Shown here one piece after another: positions 1 to 6,855 of a stretch of 7,974 nt of DNA (position 1 is its first letter; each line of letters opens with the position of its first letter). The translations under genes were made by a program, and so were the position numbers. The DNA lies in contig JBFWIM010000083.1 of assembly GCA_050255995.1 (NCBI GenBank), positions 1 through 7,974 of the forward strand, read 5' to 3'. This DNA is from Intestinibacillus sp050255995 (GTDB lineage Bacteria; Bacillota; Clostridia; Oscillospirales; Butyricicoccaceae). Below the pieces are notes generated by a model, which saw only the letters and a list, made by a program, of their open reading frames with translations, was not told where the DNA came from and did not search any database.

Positions 1-480
1 CTGGTGCTGGCGCAGACCGTCCGCACCAATTTGATCCTCGCCAGCATGAAAGGCTTCTGCGACGGCGTTTTTCTCAACGACAGGAAGATTGAGGAGCGCG
101 GCCAGCAGCATGTCACGTCGCTCCGTATCAAAACGCCGTCGCTCGATGAGGTCGTCGGCCAGCTTTCCGGCGGCAACCAGCAGAAGGTCGTCATCGGCAA
201 GTGGGTCAACACGGATGCAGAAATCTACATTTTTGACGAGCCGACGCGCGGTATTGACGTCGGCGCGAAGGTCGAGGTGTACAATGTGATGAACAATCTG
301 GTAAAGGCCGGCAAGTGCGTGATAATGATTTCTTCTGAGATGCCGGAGATTCTGGGCATGAGCGACCGCGTCGTCGTGATGCGCGGCGGGCGGATTATGG
401 CCGTTGTCGACCGCGAGAGCAAACATTTCAATCAGGAGGACATTATGAAAGCCGCGTGGGGAGGAACATTAGATGACTAA
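1..480 (+). CDS. Sugar ABC transporter ATP-binding protein, RbsA/MglA type (C-terminal part)
   Basis: The reading frame is open from base 1, so the gene begins outside the window; 159 residues remain of a family usually near 500. The product is the cytoplasmic ATPase that powers sugar import through the neighbouring permease. What is left is the second nucleotide-binding domain: the ABC signature LSGGNQQK lies at about residues 55-62 and the Walker B/D-loop block FDEPTRGIDVG at about 78-88. In place of the usual switch histidine there is ISSEMPEI, which is normal for the degenerate second domain of RbsA/MglA. The stop codon lies inside the start of the permease gene (8-base overlap), so the two are translationally coupled. 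The family call is secure. The sugar cannot be read from this fragment. Confidence 0.95.
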   Translation: MVLAQTVRTNLILASMKGFCDGVFLNDRKIEERGQQHVTSLRIKTPSLDEVVGQLSGGNQQKVVIGKWVNTDAEIYIFDEPTRGIDVGAKVEVYNVMNNLVKAGKCVIMISSEMPEILGMSDRVVVMRGGRIMAVVDRESKHFNQEDIMKAAWGGTLDD

Positions 481-1471
481 AAGCAAAACAAAAGGCAACG
501 GCACATCACAGCTTGGCACGCTGATCGCGCTGCTGATTTTATGCGTTGTCCTTGCAATCATATCGCCGAACTTTTTAAAGCTCAGCAATTTTATGAGCAT
601 CCTCAAACAGACGTCTTTCAACGCGCTGGTGGCCACCGGCATGCTGCTTTGCCTGATCACGGCGGGCATTGATCTTTCCGTCGGCGCGAACGCGGTATTC
701 TGCGCCTGTATGGCCGGTATGCTTGTGCAGGCCGGGGTCACCAATCCCGTGCTCCTGTTGCTGGCGGCCATTGTCAGCGGTACGCTGGTGGGCTGGGTCA
801 ACGGCATGCTGCTCACCCGCCTGCATCTGCCGCATCCGTTCGTATCCACCCTAGGTATGAAAAATTTTCTTTGGGGCGCGGCGCTGCTGGTCACCGGTTC
901 CAAGATGGTTTCCGGATTCCCCAAAGGCGTGACCTGGCTGGGTGAGGCGACCATCGGCGGAGACGCGTTTGGCGGCGGCTTCCCAATCAGCTTTATTCTG
1001 GTGATTCTGTTGTACATCGGCATGCACATTTTCCTGAATAAGACCGCGCTCGGACGATCCATCTACTGCGTCGGCGGCAACCCGGAGGCCGCCCGGCTGT
1101 CCGGCATCCATTCCGCAAACGTACTTACCTTTTGCTATACCATGTCCGGACTGATGGCGGCCTTTGCGGGCATCGTATCCATCGGCCGCGGCGGCATCTC
1201 AAACGGCGCCAACGCCATGCAGCCGTATGATACGGACGCTGTTGCGGCGTGTATTATCGGCGGCGCATCGTTTATGGGCGGCAAAGGCACGATGGCCGGC
1301 ACCATGCTCGGCGCACTGATTATCGCGGTGCTGCGCAATGGGTTTACCCTGCTTTCCGTTCCGTCCTCCATTCAAAACATGGTTCTCGGCCTCGTGATTA
1401 TCGTTGCGGTATTCATCGACGTCACGCGCGAGCGGATGGAGATCAAGGCGCGCCGGCTGGCTGCCCGATAA
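473..1471 (+). CDS. Sugar ABC transporter permease, RbsC type
   Basis: A complete 332-residue membrane subunit of a simple-sugar ABC importer, a normal length for the BPD_transp_2 (RbsC/XylH/AraH) family. It is largely hydrophobic, with about 8-10 membrane helices starting near residue 15. Family hallmarks are GIDLSVG at residues 65-71, the cytoplasmic loop with GNPEAARLSGI at 202-212 that contacts the ATPase, and DAVAACIIGGASFMGGKGT at 255-273. The start ATG overlaps the end of the ATPase gene and is preceded by the strong SD GGGGAGGAA with about 8 bases of spacing. It probably works with the upstream ATPase and with the binding lipoprotein at 3049, which is on the same strand but separated by an antisense gene remnant. 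The specific sugar is unknown. Confidence 0.96.
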   Translation: MTKSKTKGNGTSQLGTLIALLILCVVLAIISPNFLKLSNFMSILKQTSFNALVATGMLLCLITAGIDLSVGANAVFCACMAGMLVQAGVTNPVLLLLAAIVSGTLVGWVNGMLLTRLHLPHPFVSTLGMKNFLWGAALLVTGSKMVSGFPKGVTWLGEATIGGDAFGGGFPISFILVILLYIGMHIFLNKTALGRSIYCVGGNPEAARLSGIHSANVLTFCYTMSGLMAAFAGIVSIGRGGISNGANAMQPYDTDAVAACIIGGASFMGGKGTMAGTMLGALIIAVLRNGFTLLSVPSSIQNMVLGLVIIVAVFIDVTRERMEIKARRLAAR

Positions 1472-1517
1472 CGCGGGAATTCGCCGCAAATTCGCTTCCT
1501 CTTTCTCTTCTCTACAC

Positions 1518-1555
1518 AAGGGCTGCTGCCGTTATCCCCAACGGCGGCAGCCCTT
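1518..1555 (+). terminator. Hairpin downstream of the permease gene, probable terminator
   Basis: A 16-bp inverted repeat (1518-1533 and 1540-1555, one G-T pair) closes a six-base loop ATCCCC. It starts 46 bases after the permease stop. The bases after it on the plus strand (GCATTGTTATGTT) are only moderately T-rich, so it is a weak intrinsic terminator or an mRNA 3'-end stabiliser. It also lies 68 bases past the end of the minus-strand gene remnant and could serve both strands, although no T run follows on the minus strand. Confidence 0.7.
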
Positions 1556-1623
1556 GCATTGTTATGTTGGCAGGGCGGTTCGCCGCCTCGCCGTTTGCCC
1601 GGAAATTTAAAATGGATCCGTCA

Positions 1624-3015
1624 TCAGGCGACATTTATGACCATGTGAGAGATCGTAAACGTGAGGCTAATGAAGGCAACGAGGAGGGCGCCTGCCCAGA
1701 CCGTGCCGGTCTTTTGGTAGAGGATACGGGAGATGATCGCGCCGATGGGCAGCATGACGAGCAGACCGAAGAGCATGATGCCTGCAAGCGCCGTCGGGAG
1801 CGGGAAGTAGGTCCAGTTCTCGTACGTTGTATAGGGGATATACTTGAAGGCGCGCGCACCGGTGGATACGAGCGTCGAGTAGTCGATGGCGTGGAAGATC
1901 ATCAGACCGCCGACAGAGACGAAGGCGATAAGCAGGTAGTTGAGCCATTTCGGGGCGTTGGTGATCGGCGTGAGCGTGTTATAGATGACGGACGCGACGA
2001 AATAGAACGCGATCCATACGGGCAGATACTTGAAGAATGCGAGCCAGTGCGCGACGTTCATCGGCATGATGTTGAACTTAAAGAAGGAAAAATAGGTTCC
2101 GCTGAGCGCGTGGCAGAGATAAACGAGCGCATAGATGCCGCCGAAGGAGACAGCCGCGAGCAACAGCATCTTGAGGAAATTGCCGGTTTTGAGCCGGATA
2201 CCCATGTCCTTGCATCCAAAGCCGGTCTTTTTGCCCACAAGGAGGACGGCCAGAATATAGAGCGCCGTGAAGATGACCGCAAGTACGATGTTTAAAAGCA
2301 TCAGGCCGTTGATCGGGGCCATATTCCAGTATTGCGTTGGCATGAACTTTGTCAGGAACATAAAGCCCTGCGGTTTCATGTAATAGGGGTAGCCGACGCA
2401 CCAGTTATAAAGCAGTGGGGCCGGCAGCAGGAAAATGGTGTAAAAAAGCGCGTATCTAAGTCCGTCCTTGACGCTGTGAATATTGGACATCGTGGGTTTC
2501 GGTTCCTCGCAGGCGGACGCGAAAAACTTAAACCGCAGGAGCGTCAGCGCGAGAGCCGCGAAGGCGACGAACGTTGCGATGAGACCGACGAGGCCGCAGG
2601 CGGCGCGTCCGTTCCAGACCTGATCGGTCGGGGCAAGCTCGGTTTTGCCGCCCTTGAGGGTGATATCCAGAAAATCAATGCCGTAGGAGATGGCAGTATT
2701 GTTATAGTATGTATCGGAGTGGGTTCCCTTGAAGCTGTAGGCTGCTCGGATAGGTTTCATCGTAACTGCCGCATCGGCAGCCGCATCGGCTGCCCCCTCG
2801 CGGGTCAGGGGCGTTGCTGAGGCGTCGCCGTACATGAAGCAGGTGGCGGAGGCGACGTTCGAAGCGCCGCCGGTGCCGAGTGCGAACTTGAAGGATGCCG
2901 TGTACTGGCTGGCGTCCGAAGTGCCCCAGAGAAACTCGCAGAACTCGTCGTGGGTACCTTCGATCGTGCAGATGCGGCGGAAGGAGGCGGTCGGAAGGCC
3001 TCTGCAGAAGGAGTA
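1624..3015 (-). pseudogene. 5'-truncated alpha/beta-hydrolase-like protein with C-terminal membrane domain
   Basis: On the minus strand the frame is open for 463 codons from 3015 to tandem TGA stops at 1624. The first in-frame ATG is at 2835, with no SD before it, and 60 well-formed codons precede it up to a stop at 3016-3018. None of those 60 codons is ATG, GTG or TTG. The gene therefore seems to have lost its 5' part; a 403-residue product from 2835 is possible but unlikely. The upstream codons include IEGTHDEF, which resembles the catalytic-acid segment of an alpha/beta hydrolase. KGTHSDTYYNNTAISYGIDF at residues 36-55 (numbered from the ATG) resembles the catalytic-histidine segment. No nucleophile elbow (GxSxG) remains. 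About eight membrane helices follow, near residues 79-104, 127-149, 178-201, 221-245, 264-287, 300-322, 348-372 and 380-402. The hydrophobic pattern makes this the real strand. The exact family and substrate are unknown. Confidence 0.7.
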
Positions 3016-3035
3016 TTATTGGTGAACGCATAATT

Positions 3036-3045
3036 AGGGAGGAAG
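3036..3045 (+). promoter_or_regulatory. Ribosome binding site of the sugar-binding lipoprotein gene
   Basis: AGGGAGGAAG lies six bases (counted from GGAGG) before the ATG at 3049 and fixes that start. Only about 30 bases separate the ATG from the cut edge of the antisense remnant, so any promoter for this gene must lie inside the remnant. TATTAT at 3014-3019 is a possible -10, but the hexamer 17 bases upstream (TCGGAA) is a poor -35. Confidence 0.7.
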
Positions 3046-3048
3046 AAA

Positions 3049-4035
3049 ATGAAAAAGAGAACTATCGCACTCGCACTCACGTCGTTCATGTGTCTGGGGC
3101 TATTATCCGGCTGCAGCCAGCCGGATAATGGCCAGGAGTCTGCTTCTTCCGGTGAAGAGGCTGCTTCCGGTTCGTCAAACAGCTCCAAAGTTATCGCCTT
3201 TGTACCTAAAACATTGAACAACCCCTTCTTTGTTGCAATCAAGGATAACGTGGAAGCAGCCTGCAAGGAAAACGGCTGGATAGTTAAGGTCAATGCCGCC
3301 GATGCGGAAACCGAAGTTGATAAACAGATCAGTATCCTGGAAGCCTACATTGAGGAAGGCGTTGACGCAATCATCACCGGACCAAGCTCTAAGACCGCCC
3401 TGGTGGACGTCATTAACAAGGCCGACGAGAAGGGCATCCCGGTATTACTCGTCGATTCGGGCGCAGACGAATGTGCGTATCAGGCCTATGTCGGTACGGA
3501 TAACTATGTCGGCGGCCAGCAGGGCGCGAAGTGGATCGGAGAGCACGTAAAGGAAGGTGAGGTCGCGATTCTGGACGGCTTTTCGGGCAATGACGCAACG
3601 ACCCAACGGCAGAAGGGCTTCATGGATGAGATCGCAAATTATCCCGACATCAAGGTCGTGGCTTCTGAGTATGGCAACTGTGAGATATCCAAGGGCATGG
3701 AAGTTACAGAGAATTTCTTGACCGCTTACCCGAATCTCAAGGGTATCTTCGCAGTAAACGATATGATGGCGATTGGCGCCGGTCAGGCGGTTGAGGCTGC
3801 CGCAAAACGCGGCCAGATCCAGATTTGCGGCTTCGACGGGCAGCCGGATGCAGCTCAGAAGATTATTGAAGGTACAATTGACGCAACCATCGCGCAGAAG
3901 CCCGCAACGATGGGCAAAATGATTGTACAGAGTGTGAAGGATTATTTTGATGGCAAAGAGATCGAGCGTAACGTGGATACCGGATGCGATGTTGTGAATA
4001 AAGACAATGCGGAGGAGTATCTCAAGTGGCATTGA
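3049..4035 (+). CDS. Sugar ABC transporter substrate-binding lipoprotein, RbsB type
   Basis: A 328-residue extracellular binding protein that delivers a small sugar or sugar-like ligand to an RbsC-type permease. Residues 1-22 form a lipoprotein signal ending in LLSGC, so Cys22 would be lipidated. A Ser/Gly/Glu-rich linker follows (about 23-46), then a Peripla_BP_4 domain from about 47. Compared from memory with E. coli RbsB, ligand-pocket positions are kept at Asn58, Phe60 and Phe61 (NNPFF), Asp136, an arginine near 187, Asn237, Asp263 (GFDG) and Gln283 (IAQKP). RbsB Arg90 is replaced by Ser137, and the RbsB Phe164 region differs (EYGNCEI), so the ligand may not be ribose. The SD is strong and an intrinsic terminator follows. 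It lies on the same strand as the ATPase and permease but 1.6 kb beyond them, behind an antisense gene remnant. Confidence 0.95.
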   Translation: MKKRTIALALTSFMCLGLLSGCSQPDNGQESASSGEEAASGSSNSSKVIAFVPKTLNNPFFVAIKDNVEAACKENGWIVKVNAADAETEVDKQISILEAYIEEGVDAIITGPSSKTALVDVINKADEKGIPVLLVDSGADECAYQAYVGTDNYVGGQQGAKWIGEHVKEGEVAILDGFSGNDATTQRQKGFMDEIANYPDIKVVASEYGNCEISKGMEVTENFLTAYPNLKGIFAVNDMMAIGAGQAVEAAAKRGQIQICGFDGQPDAAQKIIEGTIDATIAQKPATMGKMIVQSVKDYFDGKEIERNVDTGCDVVNKDNAEEYLKWH

Positions 4036-4097
4036 TAAGTTTTACATACTGCGGATGCGGTCGGCGTTGGTGGGCGAAATCCGTGCTGCATATGGAA

Positions 4098-4136
4098 ACA
4101 AAGGCTGGGGATTTTCTTCGGCCTTTGTCATTTTTT
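4098..4136 (+). terminator. Rho-independent terminator of the binding-protein gene
   Basis: The arms ACAAAGGCTGGGGA (4098-4111) and TCTTCGGCCTTTGT (4115-4128) form a 14-bp stem with three G-T pairs and a TTT loop. CA and six T (4131-4136) follow. It begins 62 bases after the stop of the binding-protein gene, which therefore ends its own transcript. It also argues against a long plus-strand frame that reads through it. Confidence 0.85.
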
Positions 4137-4503
4137 ATTGTTGGAGCGAAGTGGTTCCGTCGACTACGCAGGCGAATTTGTTAAAAACCCTCTCAGATTT
4201 GGAAGCTCATTTCCGTCATGGTGAGGTGCGGCATGTAGCCGACGGAGATAAAACGTATTGTGAGTATCCCCTCCTGGCCGAAGAACTGATTGCTCATTGG
4301 ACGTTTGTATGCGATCGGGATGTTTTTCCCATCAGTCTGTACCTACTTTCATTTTCAGGGTGTCTTGTATCCGTTATCTATCATGATCGTTTTCACTTCT
4401 TAAAAATGGTCAGATACCGCTGTGTGATAGCACTTTTGCAGTGCCATCCGCTTTTTTTCGAAATGAGTCAACGATTTTACACCGCCGTTTTGGTCAAAAG
4501 ATA
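4137..4503 (+). other. Intergenic stretch without a recognisable gene
   Basis: This stretch is visibly more AT-rich than the flanking genes. I find no frame on either strand with an SD, a plausible start and a recognisable product. A plus-strand open frame spans it, but that frame begins inside the binding-protein gene, crosses the terminator at 4098-4136 and has an odd composition rich in Cys, Phe, His and Tyr, so I treat it as chance. It may be decayed DNA between two convergent transcription units. Confidence 0.5.
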
Positions 4504-4542
4504 AGACGGCAGCCCAGATGGTATTCATCTGGGCTGCCGTCT
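4504..4542 (-). terminator. Perfect 17-bp hairpin, probable terminator of the leftward operon
   Basis: The arms 4504-4520 and 4526-4542 are perfect reverse complements around the loop GTATT. On the minus strand the hairpin is followed by TATCTTTTG, a modest T-rich tail; on the plus strand no T run follows. It lies about 100 bases past the end of the minus-strand chaperonin-like gene, so it most likely ends that transcript. The stem core CGGCAGCCC also occurs in the hairpin at 1518-1555. Confidence 0.7.
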
Positions 4543-4643
4543 GTGTTAAGAGAAGGAAAGTGGGAGGGGACTATGCATATCGTGTTCCGCAATGTAGGAG
4601 AAACCTTGATGGAGTGCAATGAATATAAATTTATATGCGCAAT

Positions 4644-5447
4644 TTATTGAAGCACTTCAGAGACGGAATGGAACTGTTTCGTGATGCTTCCCCAATAATC
4701 CAGTACCGCGATGCCCGTATCCAGTGGGACTGCAATGTCCGCATCAAACACATCTTTGATCTTTCCGTCCGAAATGTCAATACCAAATGAGAAAACATCT
4801 GTATGCGAGTCTTCCCGATCAATCGAACGCTCCAACCCGAAGTGGTTTAAGCTGAAGAACTGATTTGGCGCCAGCGTTTTAATGCGTTCATAAACTTCGC
4901 AGGGATCAGCTCCGGCATTAACAGCCAAAACCTTCATGGGAAGTGAAAGAACTGCTATGAGTGCATGTACAGCGTCTTTTGTTTCAACATGTGTGCGAGC
5001 CAGGTGAAGCAACGGACGCATCAGATTCATGAGATACAACCCACTGCCGGGCAAAAGCCCATCGTGTTCCCGAGCGATACGATGGAGGTATACCTTCATT
5101 GTATCGAGAATTGCGGGCATCGAGTTGTACACATTCTGTTCCGAAAGGTTGATTTCCTGAGCGCGTTCTAAGAATGCATGGATCAGGAGCACAGCGGTTT
5201 TAACTCCATCCTCAGGCATTGCCTCTGAGGTCAGCAAACCAGCAGCTGCTTTCATCTCCTGATCCTGCATCGTTGCATGCTGTAGCACATAGCCAAGGTC
5301 AGTACTGTATTGAGAGGTGCCATCCTTATCTGAAAATTGGATTTTCTTTCGTGTGCCATAAGTATTTTGTGCCAAGCGGGAAATTTTATGAATACCAGCG
5401 CGTAATACGGAGCAACCCACGCCGCTGCGCTCTAACGTAAAAAACAT
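4644..5447 (-). CDS. Chaperonin-like (GroEL/thermosome) equatorial-domain protein lacking intermediate and apical domains
   Basis: A 267-residue protein that I align by eye with chaperonin equatorial domains. Residues 16-38 match the first GroEL helix and its TLGPKG loop, here TYGTRKK at 29-35. Residues 57-97 match the helix and ATP loop; the GDGTTT motif is reduced to EDGVKT at 79-84. Residues 99-128 match the helix after GroEL's AGMNP. The chain then jumps to the second equatorial half: GLLPGSG at 130-136 (GroEL GVVAGGG), LSLPMKVLAVNAGADP at 167-182 (GroEL APLRQIVLNCGEEP), and FGIDISDGKIKDVFDADIAV at 221-240 (GroEL YNAATEEYGNMIDMGILD). GroEL residues from about 135 to 408, including catalytic Asp398, have no counterpart. 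The Asp of GILDP is Val240 here, so ATP hydrolysis is unlikely. It is last in an operon with an FAD oxidoreductase and TctA. The true start may lie upstream in another frame (see 5488-5500). The function is unknown. Confidence 0.75.
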   Translation of the reverse strand: MFFTLERSGVGCSVLRAGIHKISRLAQNTYGTRKKIQFSDKDGTSQYSTDLGYVLQHATMQDQEMKAAAGLLTSEAMPEDGVKTAVLLIHAFLERAQEINLSEQNVYNSMPAILDTMKVYLHRIAREHDGLLPGSGLYLMNLMRPLLHLARTHVETKDAVHALIAVLSLPMKVLAVNAGADPCEVYERIKTLAPNQFFSLNHFGLERSIDREDSHTDVFSFGIDISDGKIKDVFDADIAVPLDTGIAVLDYWGSITKQFHSVSEVLQ

Positions 5448-5493
5448 ATGATTCTTCCAATGAACATCCGGAAATGACTCCGGACACCATTGA

Positions 5494-5500
5494 CTCCTTT
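5494..5500 (-). promoter_or_regulatory. Strong SD upstream of the chaperonin-like gene, in a different frame
   Basis: On the minus strand AAAGGAG is followed by TCA, then ATG (5490-5488) and GTG (5487-5485) in the same frame. This is the best ribosome site between the oxidoreductase stop at 5517 and the chaperonin-like gene. It opens a frame of about 35 codons that is one base out of register with the main frame. The main-frame ATG at 5447 has the weaker GGAAGA before it. Either a short leader peptide is translated and coupled, or the two frames are meant to join. Confidence 0.5.
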
Positions 5501-5516
5501 CCGTGATATCTTTGCA

Positions 5517-6797
5517 TTATTCCGGTTCTTTTACATTCTGTTTGCGCAGTTCATCTTGTACACTGCCAATATCAAGCGTTAGGGGCTCTTTATTTTCCTG
5601 AATACACATGGAGGCGACAACACCCATAGCTTGTCCCATATTCATAACGATCGGCATGACACGGTAACTGGAATGCGCCTTATGCGTTCCGCTGATGTTT
5701 CTTCCGTTTAGCAGCAGCCCCTTTACTTTTTGCGGGACAAAACTGCGCAACGGAATCGTATAGGTTTTAGGCTGCACAAATGTCTTATATTCGCCATTTT
5801 GATCCAGGCCGCAGCCGCTTACATTGTGCAAATCAAAGAAAAAGCGCGAACGCGTTACAACCCAATCCTCAAATGCACGCGCCTGGCTGATATCGTCTTC
5901 CGTCAGTTCATAGTGCGCGCGGAATCGGCGCGTCTCACGTACGCCGACGGTGTTTGCGCTGTCGATTAAATAGCAGCCTTCGTAACCGGGCACATGGCGG
6001 CGCAAAAACGGTATGATCGCATTAATTTGCTGACGACACTGACGCTCCGCGCGATTCAGATCCCGGACATTTGTACCATCAACGTCAATGCTGTTTGTCA
6101 TATTTATCGTAACAATGCCGGGCAGAGAAGATGGATACAATAGGATATGGCCTGCGGGCGCCGGTAGTTCCCGATGCCCAAGCGTCTGCAGATCACCCTC
6201 CGGTAATTGCACCGTATCTTCGAAGCACCAAAAAAACATGGCGCGATCCATATCAACTCCTGCGACCTTAAACATAATGGTCATCGGCTGCATACCGCCG
6301 TCATCACGACCCTTGTCAAACGGCGCGCCGGCCCGGGCAGCCGCATCGCCATCACCTGATGAGTCGATCAGCATCTTGCATAAGATGGCCTCACGACCCG
6401 ACTTGCTTTCCACGATGACGCCTGCTACCCGGTCACCCTCCATAATGACATCGCTGAACGTAGTATATAGCTGCACCTCGACATTTGCTTCGAGCAGCAT
6501 ATCCAGCATGATCATTTTCAGCTTTTCAGGATTGATGGCTTGGATACTCTCGCAGTCGCGCGCTCTTTCACTCAGCTCTTCGAACACACCGCCTTCCTGA
6601 TGTCCGGTCCAGTGACTCATGATGCCAACGGTCGCTACACCGCCTACCGCTCCGGCCTGCTCGATGAGAAGTGTCTTCCGTCCCATTCTGGCCGCTGCCA
6701 CCGCCGCGCCAAAACCAGACGGGCCACCGCCGATCACCAACACGTCGGTCGAGGCAACAATCGGAATTTGCTTGCTGGGTTCCTCATAAAACTTCAC
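5517..6797 (-). CDS. FAD-dependent oxidoreductase, FAD_oxidored family
   Basis: A 426-residue cytoplasmic flavoprotein, counted from a GTG start that sits nine bases after a good AAGGAG; an in-frame ATG 33 bases upstream (6830) has no SD. An N-terminal Rossmann FAD site shows VLVIGGGPSGFGAA at residues 19-32, and Glu46 (LLIEQ) ends the second strand and should bind the ribose. The IDSSGDGDAAARAGAP block and the C-terminal GRNISGTHKAHSSYRVM...MGQAMG block are typical of the FAD_oxidored (PF12831) group. Members are dehydrogenases or reductases of varied, often unknown, small acids. It starts 58 bases after tctA and ends about 27 bases before the start signal of the chaperonin-like gene. The context suggests it acts on the carboxylate brought in by the TctA system. 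The substrate is inference only. Confidence 0.9.
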   Translation of the reverse strand: MKFYEEPSKQIPIVASTDVLVIGGGPSGFGAAVAAARMGRKTLLIEQAGAVGGVATVGIMSHWTGHQEGGVFEELSERARDCESIQAINPEKLKMIMLDMLLEANVEVQLYTTFSDVIMEGDRVAGVIVESKSGREAILCKMLIDSSGDGDAAARAGAPFDKGRDDGGMQPMTIMFKVAGVDMDRAMFFWCFEDTVQLPEGDLQTLGHRELPAPAGHILLYPSSLPGIVTINMTNSIDVDGTNVRDLNRAERQCRQQINAIIPFLRRHVPGYEGCYLIDSANTVGVRETRRFRAHYELTEDDISQARAFEDWVVTRSRFFFDLHNVSGCGLDQNGEYKTFVQPKTYTIPLRSFVPQKVKGLLLNGRNISGTHKAHSSYRVMPIVMNMGQAMGVVASMCIQENKEPLTLDIGSVQDELRKQNVKEPE

Positions 6798-6806
6798 AGA
6801 TCGTCT

Positions 6807-6812
6807 CTCCTT
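6807..6812 (-). promoter_or_regulatory. SD that selects the GTG start of the FAD oxidoreductase
   Basis: AAGGAG on the minus strand sits nine bases before GTG at 6797-6795. The upstream in-frame ATG at 6830 is preceded by GTACTCAAGA, which pairs poorly with the 16S tail. The 11 residues encoded between the two starts (MCINQVKERRS) overlap the SD itself and are unlikely to be protein. Confidence 0.65.
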
Positions 6813-6855
6813 AACTTGATTGATACACATTCTTGAGTACTGCGTATTCGCATTA

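Noticed and set aside
1249..2295. A 348-codon plus-strand open frame crossing the end of the permease gene and the hairpin
   Set aside because: It starts inside the permease gene in another frame, crosses the probable terminator, and its charged, Arg/Asp/Glu-rich product is what an antisense shadow of a membrane-protein gene looks like. The minus strand gives clear membrane helices.
2332..2820. A 162-codon plus-strand frame within the hydrolase remnant
   Set aside because: It is antisense to a frame with regular membrane helices, has no SD or recognisable domain, and is rich in Gly and Arg as expected for a shadow.
2805..3293. A minus-strand frame that could have supplied a start for the truncated gene by reading from within the binding-protein gene
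   Set aside because: It is in a different frame from the remnant, is antisense to the well-supported binding-protein gene, and its Ser/Pro/Ala-rich product has no hydrolase-like motif.
4007..4504. A 165-codon plus-strand frame after the binding-protein gene
   Set aside because: It begins inside the binding-protein gene, reads through a strong intrinsic terminator, has no SD, and the product has an odd composition with no motif I recognise.
4573..4650. A 25-codon plus-strand frame preceded by GGGAGGGG
   Set aside because: The purine run is only about three bases from the ATG, the frame overlaps the end of the chaperonin-like gene, no promoter is evident, and the peptide has no recognisable feature.
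4644..5447. Possibility that the chaperonin-like gene is an ordinary decayed groEL
   Set aside because: The join between the two equatorial halves is clean and in frame, with no internal stop codons and an operon setting, so simple decay is less likely. The start-region frame problem keeps this partly open.
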